This document shows, one piece after another, positions 35,679 to 44,197 of a DNA stretch of 45,641 nucleotides. The DNA comes from Rhodocyclales bacterium. Its GTDB lineage: Bacteria > Pseudomonadota > Gammaproteobacteria > Burkholderiales > Rhodocyclaceae. Each line of letters begins with the position of its first letter. Position 1 is the first letter of the stretch. The notes under the pieces were generated by a model. That model worked only from the letters and a program-made list of their open reading frames with translations. It was not told the origin of the DNA and searched no databases. A program made the position numbers and the translations under genes. The stretch spans positions 1-45,641 of the forward strand of contig JACRLX010000028.1 of NCBI GenBank assembly GCA_016235165.1, written 5' to 3'.

Positions 35679-36755
35679 ATGTCCGCGCAATGTGAAACCA
35701 CCGCCAAGCTCGCCGCCAAGGCACCCATGAGCCTGTTCGAGCGCTGGCTGACACTCTGGGTCTTCCTCTGCATCGTCGCCGGCATCGCCCTTGGGCAATT
35801 CGTGCCGGCGCCCTTCCAGGCCCTCGGACGCATGGAAGTCGCCCGCGTCAACATCCCGGTCGGCCTGCTGATCTGGGTGATGATCATCCCGATGCTGGTC
35901 AAGGTCGATTTCGGCGCCCTGCACGAAGTCAGGAGCCATGTCAAAGGCATCGGCGTGACGCTGTTCGTGAACTGGCTGGTGAAGCCCTTCTCGATGGCGC
36001 TGCTGGGCTGGATCTTCATCCGCCACCTGTTCGCGCCCTACCTGCCGGCCGACCAGCTCGACAGCTACATCGCCGGCCTGATCCTGCTCGCCGCCGCGCC
36101 CTGCACGGCGATGGTCTTCGTCTGGAGCCGGCTGACCAATGGCGACCCGCTGTTCACGCTGTCGCAGGTGGCGGTCAACGACACCATCATGATCTTCGCC
36201 TTTGCGCCGCTGGTCGGCCTGCTGCTCGGCATCTCGGCGATCACCGTGCCCTGGGACACGCTGGTGACCTCGGTCGTGCTCTACATCCTGATTCCGCTGG
36301 CGCTGGCGCAACTGTGGCGCAAGGCGCTGCTGAACAAAGGCCAGGCGCATTTCGATGCCACCATGGAAAGGATCGGCCCCTGGTCAATCAGCGCACTGCT
36401 GGCGACGCTGGTGCTGCTGTTCGCCTTCCAGGGCAAGGCCATCGTGGACAAGCCGCTGATCATCGCGCTACTCGCGGTGCCGATCCTGATCCAGGTCTTC
36501 TTCAACGCCGGCCTCGCCTACTGGCTCAACCGCGTGGTCGGCGAGAAGCACAACGTCGCCTGCCCCTCGGCCCTGATCGGCGCCAGCAACTTTTTCGAAC
36601 TCGCCGTCGCCGCCGCCATCAGCCTGTTCGGCTTCGAGTCCGGCGCGGCGCTGGCCACCGTGGTCGGCGTGCTGATCGAGGTACCGGTGATGCTGCTGGT
36701 GGTCAAGGTGGTGAACGCCAGCAAACCCTGGTATGAACAAGGAGTGAAGTCATGA
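35679..36755 (+). CDS. acr3: Acr3-type arsenite efflux permease
   Basis: Acr3 exports arsenite across the inner membrane. The 358-residue protein has about ten membrane helices and the family hallmarks APCTAMVFVWS (catalytic Cys in helix 4) and the GEKHNVACPSALIGASNFFELAVA region (read in pieces) with the conserved Glu. With ArsA encoded three genes later, an ATP-driven Acr3-ArsA pump is possible. The stop overlaps arsD (4 nt). Confidence 0.95.
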   Translation: MSAQCETTAKLAAKAPMSLFERWLTLWVFLCIVAGIALGQFVPAPFQALGRMEVARVNIPVGLLIWVMIIPMLVKVDFGALHEVRSHVKGIGVTLFVNWLVKPFSMALLGWIFIRHLFAPYLPADQLDSYIAGLILLAAAPCTAMVFVWSRLTNGDPLFTLSQVAVNDTIMIFAFAPLVGLLLGISAITVPWDTLVTSVVLYILIPLALAQLWRKALLNKGQAHFDATMERIGPWSISALLATLVLLFAFQGKAIVDKPLIIALLAVPILIQVFFNAGLAYWLNRVVGEKHNVACPSALIGASNFFELAVAAAISLFGFESGAALATVVGVLIEVPVMLLVVKVVNASKPWYEQGVKS

Positions 36756-37120
36756 AAACGCTTGAAGTCTTCGATCCCGCGATGTGCTGTTCCACCGGCG
36801 TCTGCGGCGTCGATGTCGATCCCGTGCTGGCGCTGTTCGCCGCCGACCTGAAATGGGCGGGCGAGCAGGGCGTGACGGTGAACCGCCACAACCTCGGCCA
36901 GGAGCCGGCCGCCTTCGCCGCCAATCCGGCGGTGTTGAAGGAAATGGAAGCCGGCATGGAACGCCTGCCGATCCTGGTGATCGACGGCCAGATCGCCTCG
37001 ACCGGCCTCTACCCTTCGCGCGCGCAACTGGCGCAGAAGCTCGGCCTGAAAGTCGGCGCTGGCGACACGGCGGCCAGCCCGGCCAAATCCTGCTGCGCGC
37101 CCAAATCCGGCTGTTGCTGA
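36752..37120 (+). CDS. arsD: ArsD arsenic metallochaperone
   Basis: ArsD takes arsenite from thiols and hands it to ArsA. The 122-residue protein has the essential Cys12-Cys13-Cys18 (MCCSTGVC) and two C-terminal vicinal pairs, Cys114-115 and Cys121-122. Residues 100-107 (KVGAGDTA) are encoded by a copy of the dispersed repeat, lying just before the vicinal pairs, so the linker seems to have absorbed the repeat in frame. Confidence 0.95.
   Translation: MKTLEVFDPAMCCSTGVCGVDVDPVLALFAADLKWAGEQGVTVNRHNLGQEPAAFAANPAVLKEMEAGMERLPILVIDGQIASTGLYPSRAQLAQKLGLKVGAGDTAASPAKSCCAPKSGCC
37049..37072 (+). repeat. dispersed repeat, copy 4 (inside arsD)
   Basis: AAAGTCGGCGCTGGCGAC followed by ACGGCG, identical to copy 2 over 24 nt. 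It is read in frame within arsD. Confidence 0.75.
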
Positions 37121-37121
37121 C

Positions 37122-38870
37122 GTGGTGTTGCCGGCAATCCGCACCCGCCACGCCTTCTTCACCGGCAAGGGCGGGGTGGGCAAGACCTCGCTGTCCTGTG
37201 CCACGGGCCTGGCACTGGCCGAAGCCGGCCGGCGCGTGCTGATCGTCAGCACCGATCCGGCCTCCAACCTCGACGAAGTGCTGGGCACGCCGCTCGGACA
37301 AACACCCACCGCGATTGCCGGCGCCGATCGGCTCTTCGCCCTCAACATCGACCCCGAGGCGGCGGCGCAGGCCTACCGCGAGCGCATGGTGGCGCCCTAT
37401 CGCGGCGTCCTGCCGCCGGCGGCGATCCAGAGCATGGAGGAGCAGTTCTCCGGCGCCTGCACCGTCGAGATCGCCGCCTTCGACGAATTCTCCAAACTGC
37501 TCGGCGACCCGGCAGCCACGCGGGATTTCGATCATGTGATCTTCGACACCGCGCCCACCGGCCACACGCTGCGGCTGTTGACGCTGCCCTCGGCCTGGGA
37601 CGAATTCATCGCCTCCTCGACCGGCGGCGCCTCCTGCCTCGGGCCGCTGGCCGGACTGGAAAAACAGAAAGCCCTGTATGCCGCCACGGTCCGCCAGCTC
37701 GCCGATGCCGCCATGACCACGGTGGTGCTGGTGAGCCGGGCCGAGACTTCCGCCCTGCGCGAGGCGGAACGCACCCGCGCGGAACTCGCCGCGCTTGGCG
37801 TGACAAACCAGCAACTCGCCATCAACGGCTTTTTCGCGGCGGCCACGCCGGGCGACGCGATTGCCGACGCCATGACGCGACGCATGGCCGCCGCGCTGGC
37901 CGCCATGCCACCGGGCTTGGCCGCACTGCCCGCCACGACCACCGCCTTCGTGCCGCGCGGCACCGTCGGGCTGGCTGCGCTGCGCAGCCTCGAGCAGCCA
38001 CCGGACCAGTCCGCCGCCACCGAAACAGTCAGCACCGGCGACACCCCGCTGCCGCCCGGACTCTGCGGCCTGGTCGACGACCTCGCCTCAAAAGGCCGCG
38101 GCGTCATCATGACCATGGGCAAGGGCGGCGTCGGCAAGACCAGCCTCGCCGCCGCGCTGGCCCTGGCGCTGGCCGGCCGCGGCCATGCCGTGCATCTGTC
38201 CACCACCGATCCCGCCGCGCACCTGACGCAGGCGCTGGGCGACGCCGCCGGCCCGCTGACCGTCGGCCGCATCGATCCCGCCGCCGAGGTGGCACGCTAC
38301 ACGCAGGAGGTGCTGGCGAAGGCCGCCGACCGGCTCGACGCCGCCGGCCGCGCCCTGCTCGAAGAAGACCTGCGCTCGCCCTGCACCGAGGAGATCGCCG
38401 TCTTCCGCGCCTTCGCCCAGGCCGTGCATGCGGGGCGCAAGGGCTTTGTCGTGCTCGACACCGCGCCCACCGGCCACACGCTCCTTCTGCTCGATGCCGC
38501 CGAGGCCTACCACCGCGAAGTCCAACGGACCCGGGGCGAGATGCCCGAAAGCGTTACCGCACTGCTGCCGCGCCTGCGTGACCCGGACTACACGCGCATC
38601 CTCATCGTCACCCTGCCCGAGGCCACGCCGGTGCACGAAGCCGAGCGCCTGCAAGGCGACCTGAAGCGCGCCGGCATTGCGCCCTATGCCTGGGTCATCA
38701 ACCAGAGCCTGTTTGCCAGCGGCACGCAGGATGCGCTGCTGCGCCAGCGCGGGCAGTACGAGATACCCTTCATCCGCCGCGTCGCCGACCAACTGGCGCC
38801 GCGCGCCTGCCTCGCCCCCTGGCTGGCCGAGGCGCCGGAAGGCGAGGGGTTGCGCCGGCTGGTCGCGTAA
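37122..38870 (+). CDS. arsA: arsenite-stimulated pump ATPase ArsA
   Basis: ArsA is the cytoplasmic ATPase that energises arsenite export. The 582-residue protein is a tandem duplication: P loops GKGGVGKTS near residue 13 and again near 332, each with a DTAPTGHTL signature. The metalloid-site cysteines are present in GACTVEIAAF, ASCLGPLAG and SPCTEEIAVF. It starts at GTG 37122, 1 nt after arsD. Confidence 0.95.
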   Translation: MVLPAIRTRHAFFTGKGGVGKTSLSCATGLALAEAGRRVLIVSTDPASNLDEVLGTPLGQTPTAIAGADRLFALNIDPEAAAQAYRERMVAPYRGVLPPAAIQSMEEQFSGACTVEIAAFDEFSKLLGDPAATRDFDHVIFDTAPTGHTLRLLTLPSAWDEFIASSTGGASCLGPLAGLEKQKALYAATVRQLADAAMTTVVLVSRAETSALREAERTRAELAALGVTNQQLAINGFFAAATPGDAIADAMTRRMAAALAAMPPGLAALPATTTAFVPRGTVGLAALRSLEQPPDQSAATETVSTGDTPLPPGLCGLVDDLASKGRGVIMTMGKGGVGKTSLAAALALALAGRGHAVHLSTTDPAAHLTQALGDAAGPLTVGRIDPAAEVARYTQEVLAKAADRLDAAGRALLEEDLRSPCTEEIAVFRAFAQAVHAGRKGFVVLDTAPTGHTLLLLDAAEAYHREVQRTRGEMPESVTALLPRLRDPDYTRILIVTLPEATPVHEAERLQGDLKRAGIAPYAWVINQSLFASGTQDALLRQRGQYEIPFIRRVADQLAPRACLAPWLAEAPEGEGLRRLVA

Positions 38871-38878
38871 GCGCCCGC

Positions 38879-38902
38879 CGCCGTCTCGCCAGCGCCGACT
38901 TT
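38879..38902 (-). repeat. dispersed repeat, copy 5 (after arsA)
   Basis: On the minus strand AAAGTCGGCGCTGGCGAG followed by ACGGCG, 9 nt after the arsA stop. Confidence 0.75.
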
Positions 38903-38960
38903 CCCTATTTTCAAGTTCTGCAATCAGAATCGCAGAATCTCGACGTAACGAAATATTTTC

Positions 38961-38966
38961 TATACT
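38961..38966 (+). promoter_or_regulatory. -10 box of the DUF4160/DUF2442 pair
   Basis: TATACT lies 9 nt before the ATG at 38975, so the transcript would be almost leaderless. No ribosome binding site is visible. Confidence 0.45.
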
Positions 38967-38974
38967 ATGCCGCC

Positions 38975-39205
38975 ATGACCACGAAGCAGCGCTTTCGCAA
39001 CAACAAGTACCGGCTTGAAGTGCGCGAGCGCGATCATGGTCCGGCGCATGTCCATCTGGTCGGTGGCGGTTTCGACGTGATCATCGATCTGGGCAGTCTG
39101 GAAACCGATGGCGAATGGCCGCGCGGCTTGCGCGCCGAGGTATTGGCTTGGGTCTCGGCGCATCGCGGCGACTTGATGAAGGAGTGGCAAAAATGGCATC
39201 CATGA
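38975..39205 (+). CDS. DUF4160 family protein
   Basis: The 76-residue protein has the DUF4160 signature: an N-terminal basic strand, ERDHGPAHVHLVGGGFDVIIDL with the two conserved histidines, and a final helix LMKEWQKWH. Function is unknown; members usually pair with a DUF2442 protein, as here (13-nt overlap), and the pairs recur in accessory DNA, suggesting a small two-component module, possibly toxin-antitoxin-like. Confidence 0.85.
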   Translation: MTTKQRFRNNKYRLEVRERDHGPAHVHLVGGGFDVIIDLGSLETDGEWPRGLRAEVLAWVSAHRGDLMKEWQKWHP

Positions 39206-39645
39206 AACGTCCCCGCCTTGCAGCGATCAAGGTACTGACCAGGCAACGCCTGCGGCTCAGTTTCGTCGACGGCAGCGCATTCACCGTAGACTTCGCGCCG
39301 CTCATCGAGGGGTCTCCCGGTCTGGCACCGTTGCGCGACGCCAAGGCGTTCAACAAGGCCACCATCGAACCCAATGCCGGATGGTCGGTGGAATGGCCCG
39401 CGCTCGATATCCAGATCGGCGCCGATACCTTGTGGCTCGACGCTCAAGCGCAGAATGCCCCGGACGAAAACACGCGCATCTTCGCTCAATGGCGGGTGCG
39501 CCATGGGCTGAGTCTCAAGGCTGCCGCGGCCGCGCTGGGGATGACGCCGCGCACCATGAGCGCCTACGGAACCGGGGCGCGCCCGGTACCGCGCTATGTC
39601 GCATTGGCTTGCCGGGGATGGGAAGCGGAGCACAGCCAAGTCTGA
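39193..39645 (+). CDS. DUF2442 protein with C-terminal helix-turn-helix
   Basis: The 150-residue protein has an N-terminal DUF2442 domain (LRLSFVDGSAFTVDFAPLI, FNKATIEPNAGWSVEWP) and a C-terminal XRE-like helix-turn-helix of about 45 residues (LSLKAAAAALGMTPRTMSAY). The HTH suggests it binds DNA and may regulate its own operon. The ATG at 39193 overlaps the DUF4160 gene; the frame is open to 39115. Confidence 0.82.
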   Translation: MASMKRPRLAAIKVLTRQRLRLSFVDGSAFTVDFAPLIEGSPGLAPLRDAKAFNKATIEPNAGWSVEWPALDIQIGADTLWLDAQAQNAPDENTRIFAQWRVRHGLSLKAAAAALGMTPRTMSAYGTGARPVPRYVALACRGWEAEHSQV

Positions 39646-39775
39646 GCGCCGTCCCGCCATCCGCAGCGGTGAGTCTCCGCAGCAGCGAGGAGAGCGTACT
39701 TCGTCCGATCATCTTGTACTCCAGTCGCTTTATCAGCGCCGACCCTCAAGCAAGAATCAAGTTTCAGGAGGAGCC

Positions 39776-40720
39776 ATGAATCCCTTTTCCGCCGCGCGAC
39801 TCGCCACCCTGCTGTGCGGCCTCTGGCTGCTGGCGCTAGCCAGCCTCGCCCATGCCGCCGCGCCCGATTTTCTGGTCGATGCCGACTGGCTGGCCGACAA
39901 GTTGAAGGACCCGAAGCTGGTGGTCCTCGAAGTGCGCTACCACCCGCACCGCCACACCACCGTCGGCCACATCCCCGGCGCAATCCAGGTGCAGCGCTTC
40001 GCCGACCTGGGCGCCAATGACGAACTGCCGATCATGAAATTTCCCTCGCGCGCCGCCTTCCAGGCCACGCTGCGGCGCTGGGGCATCGATGACGACTCGA
40101 CCGTCGTCGTCTATGACGATTCCTCGACCGCCTTGGCCTCACGCGTGCTCTTCCTGCTCGATCTCTACGGCTTCGACATGCGGCGCGTCAAGCTGCTCGA
40201 CGGCGGTACCGTGGGCTGGACCGGATTCAACGAATTGACCAAAACGCCGACGCCGCCGCGCAAGGCCGGCACGGTGTCGCTCAAGGCACCGGCGGCGCAG
40301 CGCATGCCCGGCTGGACCGATGTGTATCGCCGCGTCGTCGCCGAGCGCGCACCGCGCATCACCCTGATCGACGCCCGCCCCGCCGACATGTACGAGGGCA
40401 GCCGCATCCAGCACTCGGTGCAGGGAGGCCACATTCCGGGCGCGGTGAACATCGTCAGCCTGCAAGGTGTCGACGGCCAGTCGCAGCAGTGGAAGTCGCT
40501 CGACGAACTGGCCGCGCTGTACAAGGCGGTGCCCAGGGATCACGCCGTCATCACCTACTGCCACGACGGCTTCCGCTCGACCCTGGTCTGGCTCCAGCTC
40601 AAGGCGCTGGGCTACAAGGACGTGCGCGTCTACAACGGCGGCTGGTCCGACTGGGATCGCACCCTGACCCTGCCGGTGGTCAAGGGCAGCGCGCCCTTCG
40701 ACGCCGATTTCTCCTTGTAA
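39776..40720 (+). CDS. periplasmic two-domain sulfurtransferase (SseA-like)
   Basis: The 314-residue protein has a signal peptide (LLCGLWLLALASLAHAAA) and two rhodanese domains. The C-terminal one holds the catalytic loop CHDGFRSTLVW near residue 262; the N-terminal one is inactive. It starts at 39776 with CAGGAGGAG upstream. Thiosulfate, mercaptopyruvate or persulfide carriers are possible substrates. It is followed closely by a sigma-factor gene (4 nt) and lies in a sulfur/cytochrome cluster. Confidence 0.88.
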   Translation: MNPFSAARLATLLCGLWLLALASLAHAAAPDFLVDADWLADKLKDPKLVVLEVRYHPHRHTTVGHIPGAIQVQRFADLGANDELPIMKFPSRAAFQATLRRWGIDDDSTVVVYDDSSTALASRVLFLLDLYGFDMRRVKLLDGGTVGWTGFNELTKTPTPPRKAGTVSLKAPAAQRMPGWTDVYRRVVAERAPRITLIDARPADMYEGSRIQHSVQGGHIPGAVNIVSLQGVDGQSQQWKSLDELAALYKAVPRDHAVITYCHDGFRSTLVWLQLKALGYKDVRVYNGGWSDWDRTLTLPVVKGSAPFDADFSL

Positions 40721-40724
40721 GCCC

Positions 40725-41261
40725 ATGCGCTGCATCGACGACGCCTGGAGCCGACACGAAACGGAACTGCGCCGCTTCCTGCGCCATCGTGCCGGCTCCG
40801 ACGCTGAAGGCGACGACTTGCTGCAAGAAGTTTTTTTGCGCGCACTGCGCCAGAAGAGCGGCCTGTGCGGCATCGACAATCCGCGCGCCTGGCTGTTCCA
40901 CGCCGCGCGCAATCTGCTGATCGACCGCCTGCGCCTCTCCAAGGCGCAAGTTCCGCTGCCCGAGGATCTCGCCGCCGAGCCCGGCGAGGCGCCGCCGGCG
41001 GTCGATGGCCTCTCGCAATGCCTGCCGCGGGTCCTGTCCGAACTTTCGCCGGAGGACCGCGAGGCGCTCACCTTGTGCGATATCGAGGGCATGACGCAGC
41101 AGGACTTCGCACGCCTGAAGGGCATCACGCTGCCGGCCGCCAAGTCGCGGGTGCAGCGCGCGCGGACGCGCCTCAAGGCGCGCATGACGGAAGTTTGCCG
41201 GGTCAGCTTCGAAGCGAGCGGCGAAGTGGCCGCCTTCGTGCCGCGTCCGCCGCTGGAATAG
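40725..41261 (+). CDS. ECF-like RNA polymerase sigma factor (SigZ-like)
   Basis: The 178-residue protein has sigma region 2 (EGDDLLQEVFLRALRQ, NPRAWLFHAARNLLIDRLR) and region 4 (LSPEDREALTLCDIEGMTQQDFARLKGITLPAAKSRVQRAR, read in pieces). The tail VCRVSFEASGEVAAFVPRP resembles the end of SigZ proteins, so the gene looks complete. No anti-sigma gene is adjacent; the next recognisable coding matter is a decayed CDF transporter end. Confidence 0.88.
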   Translation: MRCIDDAWSRHETELRRFLRHRAGSDAEGDDLLQEVFLRALRQKSGLCGIDNPRAWLFHAARNLLIDRLRLSKAQVPLPEDLAAEPGEAPPAVDGLSQCLPRVLSELSPEDREALTLCDIEGMTQQDFARLKGITLPAAKSRVQRARTRLKARMTEVCRVSFEASGEVAAFVPRPPLE

Positions 41262-41527
41262 CGTTCGCCCTTGACCTCGACCACCTGGGCCACGAACTCG
41301 CCGCCGTACCCGGTGTCAACAACATCCACGACCTGCACGTCTGGCGGCTCTCCGGCGAAGGCCTGGCGCTCAGCGCCCACGTGCGGGTAGACAGGCTTGC
41401 CGACTGGCCGACCCTGCTGCCGCAACTGCTGCATATGGCACAGGACCATGGCATCGGCCATGCCACCTTCCAGCCGGAAACAATCCCGCAATCGCCGCTG
41501 CTGCGCCAGGAAAGAACCCCGACATGA
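41255..41527 (+). pseudogene. C-terminal remnant of a cation diffusion facilitator (CzcD-type)
   Basis: In a frame different from the sigma gene, about 90 codons encode AFALDLDHLGHELAAVPGV, NNIHDLHVWRLSGEGLALSA and HATFQPETIPQSP, the cytoplasmic C-terminal domain of CDF metal exporters. No start codon or membrane part remains. The fragment joins the sigma gene end and overlaps the Crp gene start by 4 nt, indicating a deletion that fused neighbours. Confidence 0.7.
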
Positions 41528-42123
41528 ATATCGCCAGCCTTCCCGACTACCTGCCAGCCCCCCTGCGCGATCAGGCCAAGCTGCTGCAACTCAAACGACG
41601 CGAATCCCTGTTCCGCTTCGGCGATCCGGTGACGTCGATCTTCTTCGTCCGCGCAGGCGAGCTGGAAGCCCTGCGCTATTCGCCGGACGGCGAGGCCCTG
41701 GTCATGGTGCGCGCCGGCGCCGGGGATTTCTTCGGCGAGCCGGCCCTGGCGGTGGATAGTTACACTTGCGCCGCACGCGCCCGGCTCGACAGCGAGCTGG
41801 CCGTCTTTCCAAAACGCGCGATGCTCGCCGCGCTGCTGGCCGACCAGAGCTTTGCCACAGCCTTCCTGCTGGCGCAGATTCGCAATGCCCGCCAGCAATG
41901 CTCGCGCTACGAGCGGGTGCGGCTGCGGCGCGCCGAAGATCGCATACTCCATTACCTGGTCTGCGAAGCGGATGCCGCGGGCAAAATCGTGCTCAAGGGA
42001 TCGCTGGCCGACTGGGCCGGCGAGCTCGGCCTGCAACCGGAAAGCCTGTACCGCGCACTGGCGCGCCTGCGCGACGAGGGCCGCATCGAGGGCGACGGGG
42101 ATCACCTGCGGGTAAAGGCATAG
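41524..42123 (+). CDS. Crp/Fnr-family transcription regulator
   Basis: The 199-residue regulator has a cyclic-nucleotide-binding-like beta-roll (FRFGDPVTSIFFVRAGELEAL, GDFFGEPALAV) and a C-terminal winged helix (GSLADWAGELGLQPESLYRALARL). It lacks the N-terminal cysteines of FNR, so oxygen sensing through an Fe-S cluster is unlikely; DNR-like or haem sensing is possible. A TGAT-N4-ATCA box lies just downstream before the cytochrome gene and is its probable target. Confidence 0.9.
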   Translation: MNIASLPDYLPAPLRDQAKLLQLKRRESLFRFGDPVTSIFFVRAGELEALRYSPDGEALVMVRAGAGDFFGEPALAVDSYTCAARARLDSELAVFPKRAMLAALLADQSFATAFLLAQIRNARQQCSRYERVRLRRAEDRILHYLVCEADAAGKIVLKGSLADWAGELGLQPESLYRALARLRDEGRIEGDGDHLRVKA

Positions 42124-42140
42124 ACCGCCCGGATTGCTGC

Positions 42141-42170
42141 GGCGCACACTGATTGCAATCATGGTGCGCC
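42141..42170. promoter_or_regulatory. FNR/DNR-type box in a 30-bp palindrome
   Basis: TGATTGCAATCA (42150-42161) is a perfect 12-bp palindrome of the TGAT-N4-ATCA class, framed by GGCGCAC (42141-42147) and GTGCGCC (42164-42170). Its centre is 41.5 bp before a start expected from the -10-like TAAGGT at 42185-42190, the class II activator position. Confidence 0.6.
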
Positions 42171-42220
42171 TCGGCGGGCTTCGCTAAGGTCGCGACTCCA
42201 GGAACATCGAGGAGTCCCCC

Positions 42221-43594
42221 GTGAAGCGAAACCCCATTGCGGCACTGTGCCGCCCTGCATTCCTGTTGCTGCTTGCGTTCTGTGCGGCAATCCCGGCGCG
42301 GGCCTACGACCCGGCGGTCGCCGGCAGCGCCGACGATCCGCAGTACTGCGGCGCCTGCCATCAGCGCATCTATAAGGAATACTCGCAATCGGTAATGGGT
42401 AGCGATCTCCAGAACCCGATCGTCTATCAGTTCTTCACCGCCACCAACGCCAGGGGCGAGAAGGACGGCATGGGCTACCAGGGCTTCTTTCCCGGCCAGG
42501 CGGGCGACTGCGCCCAGTGCCACGTGCCCAGGCTGGTGTTGAAGGAGCACAAGGCCGGTCGCGAGGTCGACCTGGGTCAGGCCATCCGCGACAAGGCCGA
42601 CTTCGGCATCTCCTGCAACTACTGCCACGGCATCGAGAAAACCGTGGTGAAGAAGGAAGGCACGCGTTACAAGACCGGCCCGGTCAACACCGTCACGCTC
42701 GACGGCAGCGGATCGGTTCGCGGACCCGGCAAGGGAGGAAAGTCGCCGGGGCACCCGATCAAGGTCGATCCGGCGCTGCGGACCTCGGAGTTCTGTTCGC
42801 AATGCCACCTCAACCAGGAGGAAGGCCACGCCAAGACCCGCAATGAAGGCAGGGGCGTGCTGGCGATTTCCACGTACGAAGACTGGAAGCTGCTTTACGA
42901 CAAAGGCATCGTCAGGCAGACCTGCCAGGAATGCCACATGCCGCTGCTGCCGGGCAGGCAGGAGATCGCCGTCGGCGCGCCCAAGCGCCATGGCGCCCGC
43001 GCCCATAGCTTCGTCGGCGCCCATGATCCGGCAACGCTGCGAGATTCGGTGAGCCTCGACCTGACGACGCGGATCGTCGGCGACGAACTGGTGGTGACTA
43101 CCGTCATCGAAAACATCGGCGCCGGCCACGGCATTCCCGGCTCCGGGCCGATCCGCGCCGCGCTGCTGAAACTCGACGTCTTCGATGCCGACGGCAATGT
43201 GCTGAGCTATACCGGCGACAAGAACGGACTGCTGCATCCGCTGGCCGGCATGGGCAATCCGCAAACCGGCCAGCGCGGCCCGCAGGACTGGGGCGGCATG
43301 CCAGGCAGGTTCTACGCCAAGCCGCTGCAATCGCCGCCCGATCCCAAGACCGGGCAGCCGCGCCTCGGCGTCGGCGGCTTCCAGGCCGAGAAGGTCGCCT
43401 TCGACACCACGCTCAAACCCTTCACCCCGGATCGCGGCGAGTTCCGCTTCAAGCTGCCGCCGGGCAAGACGCCGGTCAAGGTGGTCGCGCGCCTGGTCTA
43501 TCGCTGGGCCCCCATCGGCCTGGCGACAGCCAAGGGCTGGAAGGTCGATGACCGGCCCATGCGGGTGGTCAGCAGGACCGTCGAACGATCCTGA
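42221..43594 (+). CDS. five-haem cytochrome c (c554-like)
   Basis: The 457-residue exported protein has a signal peptide (FLLLLAFCAAIPARA) and five CXXCH sites within about residues 43-240 (CGACH, CAQCH, CNYCH, CSQCH, CQECH), then a beta-rich C-terminal domain of about 200 residues without haem sites. This fits the cytochrome c554-like multihaem family; the partner is unknown. The start is GTG at 42221 with GAGGAG upstream. The rhodanese gene behind it suggests a sulfur-related electron-transfer role, which is inference. Confidence 0.85.
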   Translation: MKRNPIAALCRPAFLLLLAFCAAIPARAYDPAVAGSADDPQYCGACHQRIYKEYSQSVMGSDLQNPIVYQFFTATNARGEKDGMGYQGFFPGQAGDCAQCHVPRLVLKEHKAGREVDLGQAIRDKADFGISCNYCHGIEKTVVKKEGTRYKTGPVNTVTLDGSGSVRGPGKGGKSPGHPIKVDPALRTSEFCSQCHLNQEEGHAKTRNEGRGVLAISTYEDWKLLYDKGIVRQTCQECHMPLLPGRQEIAVGAPKRHGARAHSFVGAHDPATLRDSVSLDLTTRIVGDELVVTTVIENIGAGHGIPGSGPIRAALLKLDVFDADGNVLSYTGDKNGLLHPLAGMGNPQTGQRGPQDWGGMPGRFYAKPLQSPPDPKTGQPRLGVGGFQAEKVAFDTTLKPFTPDRGEFRFKLPPGKTPVKVVARLVYRWAPIGLATAKGWKVDDRPMRVVSRTVERS

Positions 43595-43672
43595 GCGCTG
43601 TACGGCAAGCGCAAGTACTACCTGCAATTCGCAAGTTGCATTTCCATCCATGAAAATCCAAGGAGATACCGT

Positions 43673-44188
43673 ATGAAAAATCAGTTGATCGCATCTTTTG
43701 TGGCAACCCTGGCCCTATCCACCGCAACGGCCTTCGCCGGCAACAGCCTGCTGCCGGAAACGGCAACGGAAGCCGTCGCACTCAAAGTCGCCAAGGAAGT
43801 CCAGCAAGGCGGCTACAAGCTGCTCAGCGTGGCCGACATGAAGAAGATGATCGACGCCAAGGAAGACATGGTGCTGGTGGACGCGCATCCGCCCGAGGAA
43901 TTCGTACTGGCCTACGTCGCCGGCGCCACCAACTTCGGCTTCCAGTCGAACCGCAACGGCAAGTGGGAAGATGACGCGCTGGGCAAGACGCAGGACGCCT
44001 ACCGCAAGCTGCTCGGGCCGGACCTCAACAAGAAGATCGTCATCTACTGCGGCTTCGTCAAGTGCGGTCGCTCGCACAATGCCGCCGTTTGGGCCAAGGA
44101 AATGGGGTACACCAACCTCTATCGCGTCCCCGGTGGTATCTCGGCCTGGATGGATGCGGGGTATCCCTACAAGACCCAAATCAAATAG
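43673..44188 (+). CDS. periplasmic single-domain rhodanese
   Basis: The 171-residue protein has a signal peptide (FVATLALSTATAFAG) and one rhodanese domain with DAHPPEEFVLAYVAGATNF and the active loop YCGFVKCGRSHNAA, in which the first Cys is the expected nucleophile and a second Cys sits four residues on. It follows the five-haem cytochrome gene by 78 nt and has a good ribosome binding site (AAGGAG). Confidence 0.88.
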   Translation: MKNQLIASFVATLALSTATAFAGNSLLPETATEAVALKVAKEVQQGGYKLLSVADMKKMIDAKEDMVLVDAHPPEEFVLAYVAGATNFGFQSNRNGKWEDDALGKTQDAYRKLLGPDLNKKIVIYCGFVKCGRSHNAAVWAKEMGYTNLYRVPGGISAWMDAGYPYKTQIK

Positions 44189-44197
44189 ACGGCGGAA

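Noticed and set aside
41993-43651. 552-codon minus-strand frame opposite the five-haem cytochrome
   Set aside because: Low-complexity antisense composition; the plus strand has haem motifs and a signal peptide.
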